DNA of 64,000 nucleotides. Source: DAXETY01 sp051155755 (lineage in GTDB: Bacteria; Desulfobacterota; Desulfobacteria; Desulfobacterales; SG8-13). The DNA is taken from assembly GCA_051155755.1 (NCBI GenBank), contig DAXETY010000057.1, positions 13,997-77,996 on the forward strand, given 5' to 3'. Made by a program: the position numbers and the translations under genes. The number at the start of each line of letters is the position of its first letter. Positions within the stretch are counted from its first letter, which is position 1. Below the pieces are notes generated by a model, which was given only the letters and a program-made list of their open reading frames with translations, did not search any database and was not told where the DNA came from. This document shows positions 34,452 to 43,287 of the stretch, piece after piece.

Positions 34452-35642
34452 ATGGAACTCGAAAAGCGTCAAACCCAGGATTGGACGGTTTTGCTGGTGG
34501 ATGACGAAGAAGACATCCGCGATGTCATCGGCATGTCCATGGAAGACATGGGCTACCGGGTGCTGCTGGCTGAAAACGGACGCCAGGCCCTGGAGACGTA
34601 TCGCGAGCAGCGTCCGCCGATTGTAATGACCGACATCAAAATGCCGATTATGGACGGCATCGAGTTGCTGCAACGGATCAAGCGTGAGAATCCGGATGCC
34701 GAGGTGGTGATGATCACCGGGCACGGGGATATGGATCTGGCCGTGCGCAGCCTGAAACACGAAGCCACGGATTTTATCACCAAACCGATCAACGTGGATG
34801 CGCTGGAAATCGCACTCAGACGGGTCCGGGACCGGATTGTTATGCGCCGCCAGCTCAAAGAGTACACCGAAAGCCTGGAAGCCCTGGTGCGGGAGAAGAT
34901 CGAGCTTCAGGATCACCTGTCATCGCTGGGCTTGATGATCGGTTCGATTTCCCACGGCATCAAGGGCCTGCTGACCGGGTTGGACGGCGGCATGTATCTG
35001 GTGGAGTCCGGTTTTACCAAGGACAACCAGGAGCAGATCCGGGAGGGCTGGGAGACGGTCAAGCTGATGGTGGAACGCATTCGCAAAATGGTACTCAATA
35101 TCCTGTTTTATGCCAAAGAGCGGGACCTGAACTGGGAGCGTGTCAATGTGCTGCGTTTCATCGAAGAGTTAACCTCGGTGGTACGCCCCAAAATCGAGTC
35201 GGCCGGCATCGAATTTACCTGCAGCGTCGATGAAACGTTGGGAGAGATCGAGATCGATCCGGGTTTCGTGCACAGCGCGCTGGTGAACATTCTCGAAAAT
35301 GCCATCGACGCATGCGCGCGGGACAAGTCCAAGGTCGAACATCGAATAGATTTGGAAGTGCGACAGCAATCCGATCATATCTTTTTCGAGGTCTGCGACG
35401 ACGGCATCGGCATGGACGCGGAAACCGTTTCCAAACTGTTTACGCCGTTTTTTTCCTCCAAGGGAAGAGGCGGCACCGGCCTGGGGCTTTTCATTTCCAA
35501 CAAGATCATTCAGCAGCACGACGGGGAAATCCGGGTTACATCAACACCGGGCCACGGCAGTCGGTTTACCATCGATATTCCCCAAAATCCTCCCGAAGGA
35601 TCTTCCACGCCATCCAATTCGAAGGCGGCGACTCCGGCATGA
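34452..35642 (+). CDS. Receiver-histidine kinase
   Basis: 396 residues: receiver (1-125, LLVDDEED, phospho-acceptor D61 in MTDIKMPIMDG, FITKPI), a coiled linker, an atypical phospho-His segment ISHGIKGLLTGLDGG (the residue after His is Gly, not Glu/Asp), and a HATPase domain (ILENAIDAC, CDDGIGM, GRGGTGLGLFIS). Soluble. The ATG at 34452 is 9 nt after GGAGGAG; the GTG at 34449 is an equal alternative. It is likely the receiver partner of the heme-type kinase upstream; its receiver is a near relative of the one in 17832-19391. Confidence 0.88.
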   Translation: MELEKRQTQDWTVLLVDDEEDIRDVIGMSMEDMGYRVLLAENGRQALETYREQRPPIVMTDIKMPIMDGIELLQRIKRENPDAEVVMITGHGDMDLAVRSLKHEATDFITKPINVDALEIALRRVRDRIVMRRQLKEYTESLEALVREKIELQDHLSSLGLMIGSISHGIKGLLTGLDGGMYLVESGFTKDNQEQIREGWETVKLMVERIRKMVLNILFYAKERDLNWERVNVLRFIEELTSVVRPKIESAGIEFTCSVDETLGEIEIDPGFVHSALVNILENAIDACARDKSKVEHRIDLEVRQQSDHIFFEVCDDGIGMDAETVSKLFTPFFSSKGRGGTGLGLFISNKIIQQHDGEIRVTSTPGHGSRFTIDIPQNPPEGSSTPSNSKAATPA

Positions 35643-35809
35643 GTTTTCCAACCGGCCTGCAACCGTGAAAAAGGGTTGTCTTCCATGGGTTTCCGTGATA
35701 AAACGCGTTGCGTTTCCCGGCTCCGGTCCACCATTCGGCCCGCTGCGCGTCTGAGGCGGCCGGGTTTCGAACTGTCGGCAGTCAACCGAATGTGAAGGAG
35801 GATTTGCAG

Positions 35810-36304
35810 ATGCAGCAGGGTGAGCGGTTTTTTACCATCGTTACGGTGCTGGCGATCGCGTTGATCGTGCAACTGGCCCTGGGGTACATGGCCCAGCGGG
35901 AAAATCCGGCCGAAATCGCGGTTGAATTTACCAGAGCCTATTTCGACCTGGATCCGGCCATGGCGGAGTATCTCTGCAGTGACTTTACATCGGACGAAGC
36001 AACCGACCCGGTGCAGGCCCACATCCATCAGGTGGCCGACCAAGCCCGCGAAGTCGGATTTGACCTGAACTATATGCGCCATCGCCTGTTTTCCGTGCAC
36101 ACCGAGATATTGAGCCTATCCGAAGACGAGGCCCTCGTTCGAATCACCGCCCAGCGAAAACGAAATATCAACCCGGTCTACACACTCATCGCCCGTTTGT
36201 TTTTCCTCGGAGATACCGAGCACGTCGATGAAACCCTGAAGCTGATCCAGGAAGACGGTCACTGGAAAGTCTGCGGGGAACCGTTTTCTCTTTCCGCCGC
36301 CTGA
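35810..36304 (+). CDS. Membrane-anchored small protein, unknown function
   Basis: 164 residues. One N-terminal membrane helix (FFTIVTVLAIALIVQLALGYM) followed by an exported domain with alternating helix/strand pattern that looks like an NTF2-like/DUF4878-type fold (AVEFTRAYFDLDPAMAEYL ... DGHWKVCGEPF). The ATG at 35810 has GGAGG upstream; the frame is open 34 codons earlier. It is the last gene in the direction of the Hdr operon, after a 167-nt gap. I do not recognise a named family; a ligand-binding or accessory role for the membrane kinase is only a guess. Confidence 0.7.
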   Translation: MQQGERFFTIVTVLAIALIVQLALGYMAQRENPAEIAVEFTRAYFDLDPAMAEYLCSDFTSDEATDPVQAHIHQVADQAREVGFDLNYMRHRLFSVHTEILSLSEDEALVRITAQRKRNINPVYTLIARLFFLGDTEHVDETLKLIQEDGHWKVCGEPFSLSAA

Positions 36305-36402
36305 GGTCCGGTCGGCAGCGCATCGGACGAGCCGGCGTTGCGCTGCGCACACCGCCGAGCGCACCACCGTTTACGACGGTTTCGCCGGAGGGTCTTTTCA
36401 AC

Positions 36403-36493
36403 TGGAAAATGATACCATTTGCCGCTATAATGGCAGTTGAAATGGGAACGCTCGACGGCGATGCCTCGCTCCAGGCGGGCACACCGTCGAGCG
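36403..36493 (+). promoter_or_regulatory. Sigma-70 promoter and structured leader
   Basis: TGGAAA (36403-36408) and a perfect TATAAT (36426-36431) are 17 nt apart. Just downstream, CGCTCGACGG (36449-36458) pairs perfectly with CCGTCGAGCG (36484-36493), with a smaller GCCT/AGGC stem in the loop. The structure ends 15 nt before the ribosome-binding site of the DUF3108 gene. Confidence 0.55.
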
Positions 36494-36517
36494 ATGGTTG
36501 AGAAAAAGAGGAAAAGA

Positions 36518-37354
36518 ATGCGGATGGAGCGGATATGCCGCTGGCTGACGGCAGCGGTGGTTTTGTGGTTTCTGGCGCCGGCAGCGCCGGCTGCTTCCGA
36601 ACCGGAGACCATCCCATTTGTTCCGGGCGAAACCCTGACCTTCGAGCTGCGCTGGGGCTTTATCCCGGCCGGCACTGCCGTACTGCGGGTCATGCCGATC
36701 GAAACGCTCGACGGCGAACCGGTCTACCACTTTGTGATGGAAGCCCGCACCAATTCCCTTGTCGATGCATTTTACAAATACCGCAGCCGGATCGACGCCT
36801 ATGCCAGCCTGGACATGAGCCGTTCGATCCGTTATCAAAAAGTCTCTACGGTTTACAGCACCCGCAAAGCGATTACCGTCACTTTCGATTGGAGTCGGAT
36901 GAAAGCCCGTTATCTGCGGGAGACAACCGAGCCCGGTCAGGAACCGGAAATCGACCGCGATCGCCGCACCGACCTGCTGCCCGGCACCTTCGACCCATTG
37001 TCGGCCTTTTATTTCACCCGCATGCACACCTTCCGCGAAAACGGTTCGTTCGAGCGTCCGGTAACCGACGGCAAAAAGTGCGTCATTGCGAAGGCCAACG
37101 TCATTAAAAAAGAACGACTGACCGTTGACGGCAAATCTTTTCCCACATTTCTCATCGAGCCGGAACTGAAACATATCGAGGGCGTTTTCGAAAAAAGCGA
37201 CGATGCCCGGGTGCAAATCTGGGTTTCAGCGGACGCCCATCAAATTCCCGTGCGGCTGGAAAGCGAAGTGATCATCGGCAGTTTTACCGGTGAACTGAAA
37301 CAGGCTCATGGGCTGCGCCGCGATTCTCCCGCCACCGCTTTTCTCGCAGAGTGA
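36518..37354 (+). CDS. Exported DUF3108-family protein
   Basis: 278 residues. Signal peptide (MRMERICRWLTAAVVLWFLAP..., cleavage near residue 25), then a beta-rich domain with family features: PGETLTFELRWGFIPAGTAVLRV, FYKYRSRIDAYAS, RTDLLPGTFDPLSAFYFTR and IWVSADAHQIPVRLES. Proteins of this family are periplasmic and of unknown function; some are found with envelope or lipid transport genes. The start was chosen for AGAGG 5 nt upstream and for the signal peptide. It has its own promoter, so it is separate from the Hdr operon. Confidence 0.85.
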   Translation: MRMERICRWLTAAVVLWFLAPAAPAASEPETIPFVPGETLTFELRWGFIPAGTAVLRVMPIETLDGEPVYHFVMEARTNSLVDAFYKYRSRIDAYASLDMSRSIRYQKVSTVYSTRKAITVTFDWSRMKARYLRETTEPGQEPEIDRDRRTDLLPGTFDPLSAFYFTRMHTFRENGSFERPVTDGKKCVIAKANVIKKERLTVDGKSFPTFLIEPELKHIEGVFEKSDDARVQIWVSADAHQIPVRLESEVIIGSFTGELKQAHGLRRDSPATAFLAE

Positions 37355-37455
37355 CCCGGCGCCGGCGGGACCGCTTCTTCCTGCCCCGGACCGCAGGCGC
37401 AATCAGCGATCTTCACGCCATTCCGACACATATTCACCCGAAAGGATTCGATGCC

Positions 37456-37932
37456 ATGACCCGCAAAGCGATCCAGGATTCCTATGCGCCCATGTTCAGC
37501 CATTGCTATGGTTGCGGACGACTCAACCCCGACGGGCTTCAAATCAAAAGCTACTGGGACGGTAAAGAAGCCGTATGTCGTTTCGATCCCAGGCCTTATC
37601 ACACGGCCATCCCGGGCTATGTTTACGGCGGGTTGATCGCCTCGTTGATCGACTGCCACGCCACCGGCACTGCAGCGGCCGCCGCCTATCAGGCGGAGAG
37701 CCGACCCATGGACTCCGATCCGCCCCTGCGATTTCTTACCGCTTCTCTGCATGTGGATTACCTCAAACCGACGCCCATCGACGTCACCCTGGAGGTGCGC
37801 GCCCGGGTTGCCGAGCACCGGGGCCGCAAGGTGACCGTGGAGGCGGAACTGTACGCCGGTGAACAGGTCTGTGCCCGGGGGCGGGTGGTGACGGTGCAGG
37901 TGCCGGAACACCTGCTGCCCCAGGCAAGTTGA
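37456..37932 (+). CDS. Hotdog-fold thioesterase (PaaI-like)
   Basis: 158 residues. The N-terminal HCYGCGRLNPDGLQI is typical of 4HBT/PaaI-like proteins, followed by the hotdog helix YVYGGLIASLIDCHATGTA and the strand PTPIDVTLEVRARV. It would hydrolyse an acyl-CoA thioester; the substrate cannot be told. The ATG at 37456 is preferred for AAAGGA 9 nt upstream. Confidence 0.85.
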   Translation: MTRKAIQDSYAPMFSHCYGCGRLNPDGLQIKSYWDGKEAVCRFDPRPYHTAIPGYVYGGLIASLIDCHATGTAAAAAYQAESRPMDSDPPLRFLTASLHVDYLKPTPIDVTLEVRARVAEHRGRKVTVEAELYAGEQVCARGRVVTVQVPEHLLPQAS

Positions 37933-37965
37933 ATTTCTTCGAACCCCTTCATGGGTAAGAATTGA

Positions 37966-37995
37966 GTGACAGGTGGGGGAACAATGTGGTATAAG
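37966..37995 (+). promoter_or_regulatory. Candidate sigma-70 promoter for the hybrid kinase gene
   Basis: GTGACA (37966-37971, 5 of 6) and TATAAG (37990-37995, 5 of 6) with 18 nt between, 55 nt before the ATG at 38050. Confidence 0.5.
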
Positions 37996-38049
37996 TAGCC
38001 ATCGGCAAGGGTTGTTTGTAATGTAAAAGACTGCGGCCTTATTTAAACC

Positions 38050-40200
38050 ATGTCCCTGCGCGCTCTGATTCTATCCCTGTTGATCCCTGTTCTGCTGACC
38101 CTTGCCTGGGTGGGAAGTGCATCGGCCGACCCGCCTTTACGCGTCGGCGTCTATCAAAATTATCCGCTGTCATTCGTGGATGCCCAGGGAAACGTCCGCG
38201 GTTTCTTCATCGATTTGCTCGAACACATCGCTCGCAAGGAAGACTGGCAGATCGAATATGTGCCGGCATCCTGGTCGGAATGCCTGGAAAATCTGCATGC
38301 CGGCAAGATCGATCTGCTGGGAGTCATCGCCTTCTCCGACGAACGCAACCAAAGGTTCGACTACACCTACGAAAGCGTATTCACCGAGTGGGGGCAGATC
38401 TATGTAAACCCCGACGCCGATATCGAGTCGATCCTGGATTTCAAAGACAAAAAGATCGCCGTACTTCAGGCGGACATGCACTATCAAAATCTCAGAGATC
38501 TGGTCGAAAGATTTGGGTTCCGGTGCCGCTTCATCGAAGCCTTCGAGTACGAGGACGTCATGATGCTGGTCGAACGCGGCATTTGCAGCGCGGGTCTGGT
38601 CAGCCATTTTTACGGTTTGCAGTATGAAGGCCGTTTCCGAGTCAGCCGCAGTCCCATCATTCTAAGCCCCCAAAAGTTGTACTGGGCGACATCCAACAAC
38701 CACAACCCCGTGATGCTTTACAGGCTGGACCTGCAGATACGGCAGCTCAAGGGCGATGAAAATTCAATTTACTACACGTCCTTGAATCAATGGTTCGGCA
38801 TGCAGACCCGCTCGGGGCTGACCAAATGGATCCTGTGGGGGAGTGTCATCGCCGGTTCTCTGATGCTGTTTTTTTTCGGCACCAGCATGGTGCTGCGTTC
38901 CAAGGTCAAGTCGCGAACCCGGGAACTTTCAGCCAACAATCAGGCCCTGCAGGAAGAAATCGAACAGCGCCGGAAAGCCGAACACCAGCGGTCTCTGCTG
39001 GAAAATCGGCTGCAGCGCGCGCAGAAAATGGAAGCCATCGGCACGTTGGCCGGAGGGGTTGCCCACGATTTAAACAACATTCTCTCCGGATTGGTGAGTT
39101 ATCCGGAGATCCTGTTGCTCGACTTGCCGACAGACAGCCCGCTGCGCAAACCCATTTTAACCATGAAGGACTCCGGAGAGCGGGCGGCGGCCATCGTGCA
39201 GGACCTGTTGACCCTGGCACGTCGCGGTGTGGCCGTCACCGAAGTGTTGAATCTCAATGACATTGTACGCAGATATCTCGAAAGCCCCGAATTTGCGCGA
39301 CTGCAGGCCGAACACCCCAATGTAACCTGCCGCACCGTGCTTTCCAGTGAACTGTTCGATATCGTCGGCTCTCCGGTTCACCTGTCCAAAACCGTGATGA
39401 ACCTTGTCGTCAACGGGATCGAAGCGATCACCGGAAACGGAGAACTGGTCGTGACCACCGAAAACCGGTATCTGGACCGGTCGCTGTCGGGATACGACAC
39501 GGTACCCGAAGGCGAATATGTCGTTTTGACCGTTTCCGATACCGGCGTCGGCATCAATCCGGCGGATCTGGATCGGATTTTTGAACCTTTTTATACCCGC
39601 AAGAAGATGGGGCGCAGTGGGAGCGGCCTTGGGATGGCCGTGGTCTGGGGCACGGTAAAAGATCACCACGGACACATTGATATTCGCACTCGCAAGCAGC
39701 AGGGCACCCGTTTTCACCTGTACTTTCCAATGACACGCCGCGGACGCGATTTCCCGGGTGCGTCGGCCTGCATTCAGGATTGGATGGGGCACGGCGAAAC
39801 GATTCTGATCGTCGATGATATCGGCCAACAACGCGAAATTGCAACAGAAATGCTGCGACGACTTGGCTACCGAACCATAACGGTGGAGAGCGGAGAGGCG
39901 GCTGTGGGCTATCTGGAGAAGCACCGCGTCGATCTGCTGTTGCTGGACATGATTATGGAACCGGGCCTGGACGGGCTGGATACCTATCGTCGGATTGCGG
40001 CGAAGCATCCCCGCCAGAAGGCCGTTATTGTCAGTGGATTTTCCGAAAACCGTCGCGTTCGGGCAGCACAGCGCATGGGAGCCGGTCCATACGTCAAGAA
40101 ACCCTATACCCTGGAAACCCTTGGCAGGGCGGTGAAACAAAGTCTGATGCAGGATGATTTGAATCAAGATCATGCCGGTTGCGTGGCCGACTGCGGGTAA
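38050..40200 (+). CDS. Hybrid sensor kinase with periplasmic solute-binding domain
   Basis: 716 residues. Signal peptide (1-26), a family-3 solute-binding-protein domain (about 28-250, RVGVYQNYPLSFVDAQGNVRGF... as in amino-acid-binding proteins and BvgS-type sensors), one membrane helix (ILWGSVIAGSLMLFFFGTSMV), a short coiled coil, HisKA with AHDLNNILSG, HATPase (DTGVGIN, GSGLGMA) and a C-terminal receiver (ILIVDDIGQQRE, LLLLDMIMEPGLDG, VKKPYTLETL). It senses a small ligand outside and signals by phosphorelay. No output regulator is adjacent. Confidence 0.92.
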   Translation: MSLRALILSLLIPVLLTLAWVGSASADPPLRVGVYQNYPLSFVDAQGNVRGFFIDLLEHIARKEDWQIEYVPASWSECLENLHAGKIDLLGVIAFSDERNQRFDYTYESVFTEWGQIYVNPDADIESILDFKDKKIAVLQADMHYQNLRDLVERFGFRCRFIEAFEYEDVMMLVERGICSAGLVSHFYGLQYEGRFRVSRSPIILSPQKLYWATSNNHNPVMLYRLDLQIRQLKGDENSIYYTSLNQWFGMQTRSGLTKWILWGSVIAGSLMLFFFGTSMVLRSKVKSRTRELSANNQALQEEIEQRRKAEHQRSLLENRLQRAQKMEAIGTLAGGVAHDLNNILSGLVSYPEILLLDLPTDSPLRKPILTMKDSGERAAAIVQDLLTLARRGVAVTEVLNLNDIVRRYLESPEFARLQAEHPNVTCRTVLSSELFDIVGSPVHLSKTVMNLVVNGIEAITGNGELVVTTENRYLDRSLSGYDTVPEGEYVVLTVSDTGVGINPADLDRIFEPFYTRKKMGRSGSGLGMAVVWGTVKDHHGHIDIRTRKQQGTRFHLYFPMTRRGRDFPGASACIQDWMGHGETILIVDDIGQQREIATEMLRRLGYRTITVESGEAAVGYLEKHRVDLLLLDMIMEPGLDGLDTYRRIAAKHPRQKAVIVSGFSENRRVRAAQRMGAGPYVKKPYTLETLGRAVKQSLMQDDLNQDHAGCVADCG

Positions 40201-40221
40201 ATTCCTGCAAGTCAGCCGCAC

Positions 40222-40920
40222 TCAGGACGGTGGGTTCAATTTGCGGCGCTTGGTTGAATATTGCGGGTAGATTTTGTAGAGCGGATACGAGTAAAAGCCC
40301 GGAAGCCGGTATACTCCGCTGCGGCTTTCCTCCGGGACGGTCTCCAGTACGATCCAGCGCCGATCGACCCGTGCACAGACCCACATATGGCCGTTGGAAA
40401 TTGCCCCGTAGGCATCCAGACCGCTGACCGTCAAAAGGGACAACAGCAGCAACGAGAGGTTTTTGCAGTCCCCCGACCGGCGGCGGATGGTTTCGGCAAC
40501 CGGCATCCAGTGCTGCGGTTCGGATACGTACCGATAGCCGGAACGCAGATAGGCGATCAGCGCTTCGGTCGTGTCCACTTCAGACAGGTTTGACAGAGCC
40601 AGCGACTGCCGGATTCGCCGGGCGGATTTCAGGTCGATCAAATTTTGCACCGCAGTGCTTCCGGATTCGGTGTCGACGATAAAATCGCAGGGCTCGTACT
40701 GGCGCGCATAGATGCGGTCCAACCATGCCAGGTTGTTTTCGACAAACCGGGCATAGGTACGGCTGCTTTCATCAAGGACATCCGCATGTGGCTTTGTGGC
40801 CTTCGGAGCCACGGCACAGCTCGCCAGCAAAAAGATCAGAAATGCCGTCCCGACGCCGCTCAGACGAAGAAAGATCGAACCTGTCGGTCGCTGCAGTTTT
40901 TCAACTCGATTGACAAGCAT
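40222..40920 (-). CDS. Transglutaminase-like lipoprotein
   Basis: 232 residues. Lipoprotein signal with lipobox LLASC (Cys near 35), then a transglutaminase-like core: the catalytic Cys in SGDCKNLSLLLLSLL, His in GHMWVCARV, and a final Asp/Glu region IVLETVPE. The fold is shared by bacterial cysteine peptidase-like proteins active in the envelope. Starts at 40920, 40950 and 41007 are all in frame; 40920 gives the most compact signal. It is divergent from the hybrid kinase gene at 41011. Confidence 0.78.
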   Translation of the reverse strand: MLVNRVEKLQRPTGSIFLRLSGVGTAFLIFLLASCAVAPKATKPHADVLDESSRTYARFVENNLAWLDRIYARQYEPCDFIVDTESGSTAVQNLIDLKSARRIRQSLALSNLSEVDTTEALIAYLRSGYRYVSEPQHWMPVAETIRRRSGDCKNLSLLLLSLLTVSGLDAYGAISNGHMWVCARVDRRWIVLETVPEESRSGVYRLPGFYSYPLYKIYPQYSTKRRKLNPPS

Positions 40921-41010
40921 ACGGAATTTCTTTACTAGTAACGGTTGCATCTGATTGCGTTTTTCCCATCCAATCCGTTTGCATGGAGCGTGGCCGAATC
41001 GGAACACCCA

Positions 41011-43068
41011 ATGAGTGATGCTTCCGAAACAATCATGCCGCCGGGTGCCGCGCAGGTGGTTTTATCCCTTCGAAACATCGCGCAGGCGATTCTTGCCGGA
41101 ATCAGCCCGGCAGAATTGGGCCGGGAGCTTAGCGAACACATCCGAACTGCGCTTCATCCCGATTGCACCCTGTTTTTCCGGGCCGAAAACCAGGATCTCA
41201 CATTACAATTTTCGTGGCTGTGCAAATCGATTGTCGGCAATCGCGCCGGGAAAGTCAAGGCGCTGGGGCGCTGCCTGTGTGAACAGGCGGCCGGCGCGCA
41301 AAAACCGGTCTATGTCGCCGATATTGCCGGCGATTCCCGTTGCGGCTTCGATAACGATCGCAACCCTGACATCCGATCATTTGTCGCGTTGCCCATTTTG
41401 GGATCCGGTGAACTTCTGGGGGTCGTTGGACTCGGCTCTCTGAGCATGCGTGATTTTCAACAGGATCGACCGTATCTTGAAACCCTTGGTGTTATGGCGG
41501 CCCTGGCTTTTCACTGCAGTCGTCTGGGAGAGCGCAGCCGCGAAGGCGAGGAAAAATTCTCCAAACTGGCGACAGCGGTGGAACATGCCGCCGAATCCAT
41601 TGTGGTGACCGATCCACGCGGCCGCATACAGTACGTCAATCCTTCTTTTGAAAAAGTCTCCGGATACCGTCATCCGGAAGTGATCGGACTGCGCGTGCAG
41701 GCACTCGAAAGCAGCGAAAACCGAGAACCCAGGGAGCAGGTGCTTGAAATGGTCCGTCGCGGAAAGATCTGGCGAGGGCGTCTGATCAGCCGGGCCAAGG
41801 ACGGCCACCGGTACGAGGAGGAGGCGACCATATCACCGGTGCGCGACGGAAAAGGCAGCATTATCAATTTTGTCGAAGTTCGGCGCGATATCACCCGGGA
41901 GGCCATGCTCGAACAGCAGCTTCAGCAGGCTCAAAAAATGGAGGCCATCGGAACGCTCGCCGGAGGCATTGCGCACGATTTCAACAACATCCTGGCAGCG
42001 ATCCTCGGTTATACGGAACTGGCGCGCATGGATCTGGACGGAAATCCGAGAGTAATGGACAATCTGGACCGTGTCCTGCAGGCCTCTCATCGGGCGCGGG
42101 AGCTGGTCGCCCAGATTCTGGCTTTCAGCCGACAGGCCGAGCAGGAGAAGCGGCCGGTTCATATCAGCTCTGTCGTCAAGGAAGCCTTGAAGCTGATGCG
42201 GGCTTCATTGCCGTCCACCATCGAAATTCGGCAGCACATCCGGGAAGACCTGGGGAACGTCCTGGCCGATCCCACCCAGATCCACCAGGTTTTGATGAAT
42301 ATCTGTTCCAATGCGGGACATGCGATGCGGGAGCGCGGCGGCACCCTGCAAGTAACATTGGATCATCCCGAGAACGATCCGGAGTTCGATGTGCACTTTC
42401 CCTCCGAAGCGGCTTCGAACTACCTGCGACTGACGATCTCCGACACCGGGCATGGCATGTCTTCCGATGTGCAGCGCAGAATCTTTGACCCGTATTTTAC
42501 CACCAAAACCAAAGGGGAAGGCACCGGCCTGGGGCTGGCTGTGGTCCATGGCATTGTCAAGAGCCACAAAGGAAACATCGCCGTGGAAAGCACCGCCGGT
42601 GAGGGCAGCACTTTTCGCATCTATCTGCCGCGCATTTTAATGCCCACGCTGAATTTGCATCGCGCCAGTGTTGGCTCCATTCCCAATGGAAATGAATGTA
42701 TCCTGTTGGTGGACGATGAAGCCGAGATCGCTCAGATGGAACGACAGATGTTGGAACGGTTGGGATACCGGGTCTTTGCCCGATCCGACAGCGTCCGGGC
42801 GTTGGCGGATTTTCGATCGGATCCGGGACGATTCGATCTGGTGGTCACCGACATGACCATGCCGAAGCTGACCGGAGATCAGCTGGCGGCCCAAATCCGC
42901 CGGATTGCGCCGAACATTCCGATTATATTGTGTACCGGCTTCAGCGAACGGGTCGACTCGGAAATCGCTCGACGAATCGGTGTGAGTGAATTTCTGCTGA
43001 AACCGCTGGCCCTGGAAAAGCTTGCCCGCACCATCCGCAGGTTGTTGGATGACGGTAAAGCTGTCTGA
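41011..43068 (+). CDS. Cytoplasmic hybrid kinase, GAF-PAS-HisKA-HATPase-receiver
   Basis: 685 residues, no membrane segment. GAF-like domain (about 20-180, ending near RSREGEEKFSK), PAS domain (about 185-305, VTDPRGRIQYVNPSFEKVSGY), HisKA with AHDFNNILAAILGYTEL, HATPase (DTGHGMS, GTGLGLAVVHG) and a C-terminal receiver (ILLVDDEAEIAQ, VVTDMTMPKLTGDQ, CTGFSERV, LLKPLALEKL). The ATG at 41011 (MSDASETI) is preferred; the ribosome-binding site is weak and the frame is open to 40945. No dedicated regulator gene is adjacent. Confidence 0.9.
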   Translation: MSDASETIMPPGAAQVVLSLRNIAQAILAGISPAELGRELSEHIRTALHPDCTLFFRAENQDLTLQFSWLCKSIVGNRAGKVKALGRCLCEQAAGAQKPVYVADIAGDSRCGFDNDRNPDIRSFVALPILGSGELLGVVGLGSLSMRDFQQDRPYLETLGVMAALAFHCSRLGERSREGEEKFSKLATAVEHAAESIVVTDPRGRIQYVNPSFEKVSGYRHPEVIGLRVQALESSENREPREQVLEMVRRGKIWRGRLISRAKDGHRYEEEATISPVRDGKGSIINFVEVRRDITREAMLEQQLQQAQKMEAIGTLAGGIAHDFNNILAAILGYTELARMDLDGNPRVMDNLDRVLQASHRARELVAQILAFSRQAEQEKRPVHISSVVKEALKLMRASLPSTIEIRQHIREDLGNVLADPTQIHQVLMNICSNAGHAMRERGGTLQVTLDHPENDPEFDVHFPSEAASNYLRLTISDTGHGMSSDVQRRIFDPYFTTKTKGEGTGLGLAVVHGIVKSHKGNIAVESTAGEGSTFRIYLPRILMPTLNLHRASVGSIPNGNECILLVDDEAEIAQMERQMLERLGYRVFARSDSVRALADFRSDPGRFDLVVTDMTMPKLTGDQLAAQIRRIAPNIPIILCTGFSERVDSEIARRIGVSEFLLKPLALEKLARTIRRLLDDGKAV

Positions 43069-43130
43069 AGGGTCAGATGCCAAGTTCGGTATGCCGTTTT
43101 TTTCCCATCGATGGATTCAGCCCGCCTTCG

Positions 43131-43232
43131 TCCGTTGTCCGTTGTCTGTGGTCCGTGGCAAAGGCCGTATCGCACGTTTAGGTTTTGATGTTACGCCGGT
43201 TCGCCGTCTCGCCCATTCGCCGTTTCAATGCG
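43131..43232. repeat. Short-unit repeats (copy B): TCCGTTG heptamers and octamer core
   Basis: Four heptamers (TCCGTTG twice, TCTGTGG, TCCGTGG; 43131-43158), then after 32 nt the octamer core (TTACGCCG, GTTCGCCG, TCTCGCCC, ATTCGCCG, then TTTCAATGCG; 43191-43232), very close to copy A. It fills the spacer between two convergent genes. No CCAAT nonamers are seen here. Confidence 0.85.
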
Positions 43233-43287
43233 TTTATCGGATGAATTGCCTCGGGAAGGCCAAATTCTCTTTTCCTAGCTACATGTT

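Noticed and set aside
43131..43158. Regulatory operator before mtgA
   Set aside because: It lies at the 3' ends of convergent genes and is a TCCGTTG heptamer array shared in style with other spacers.
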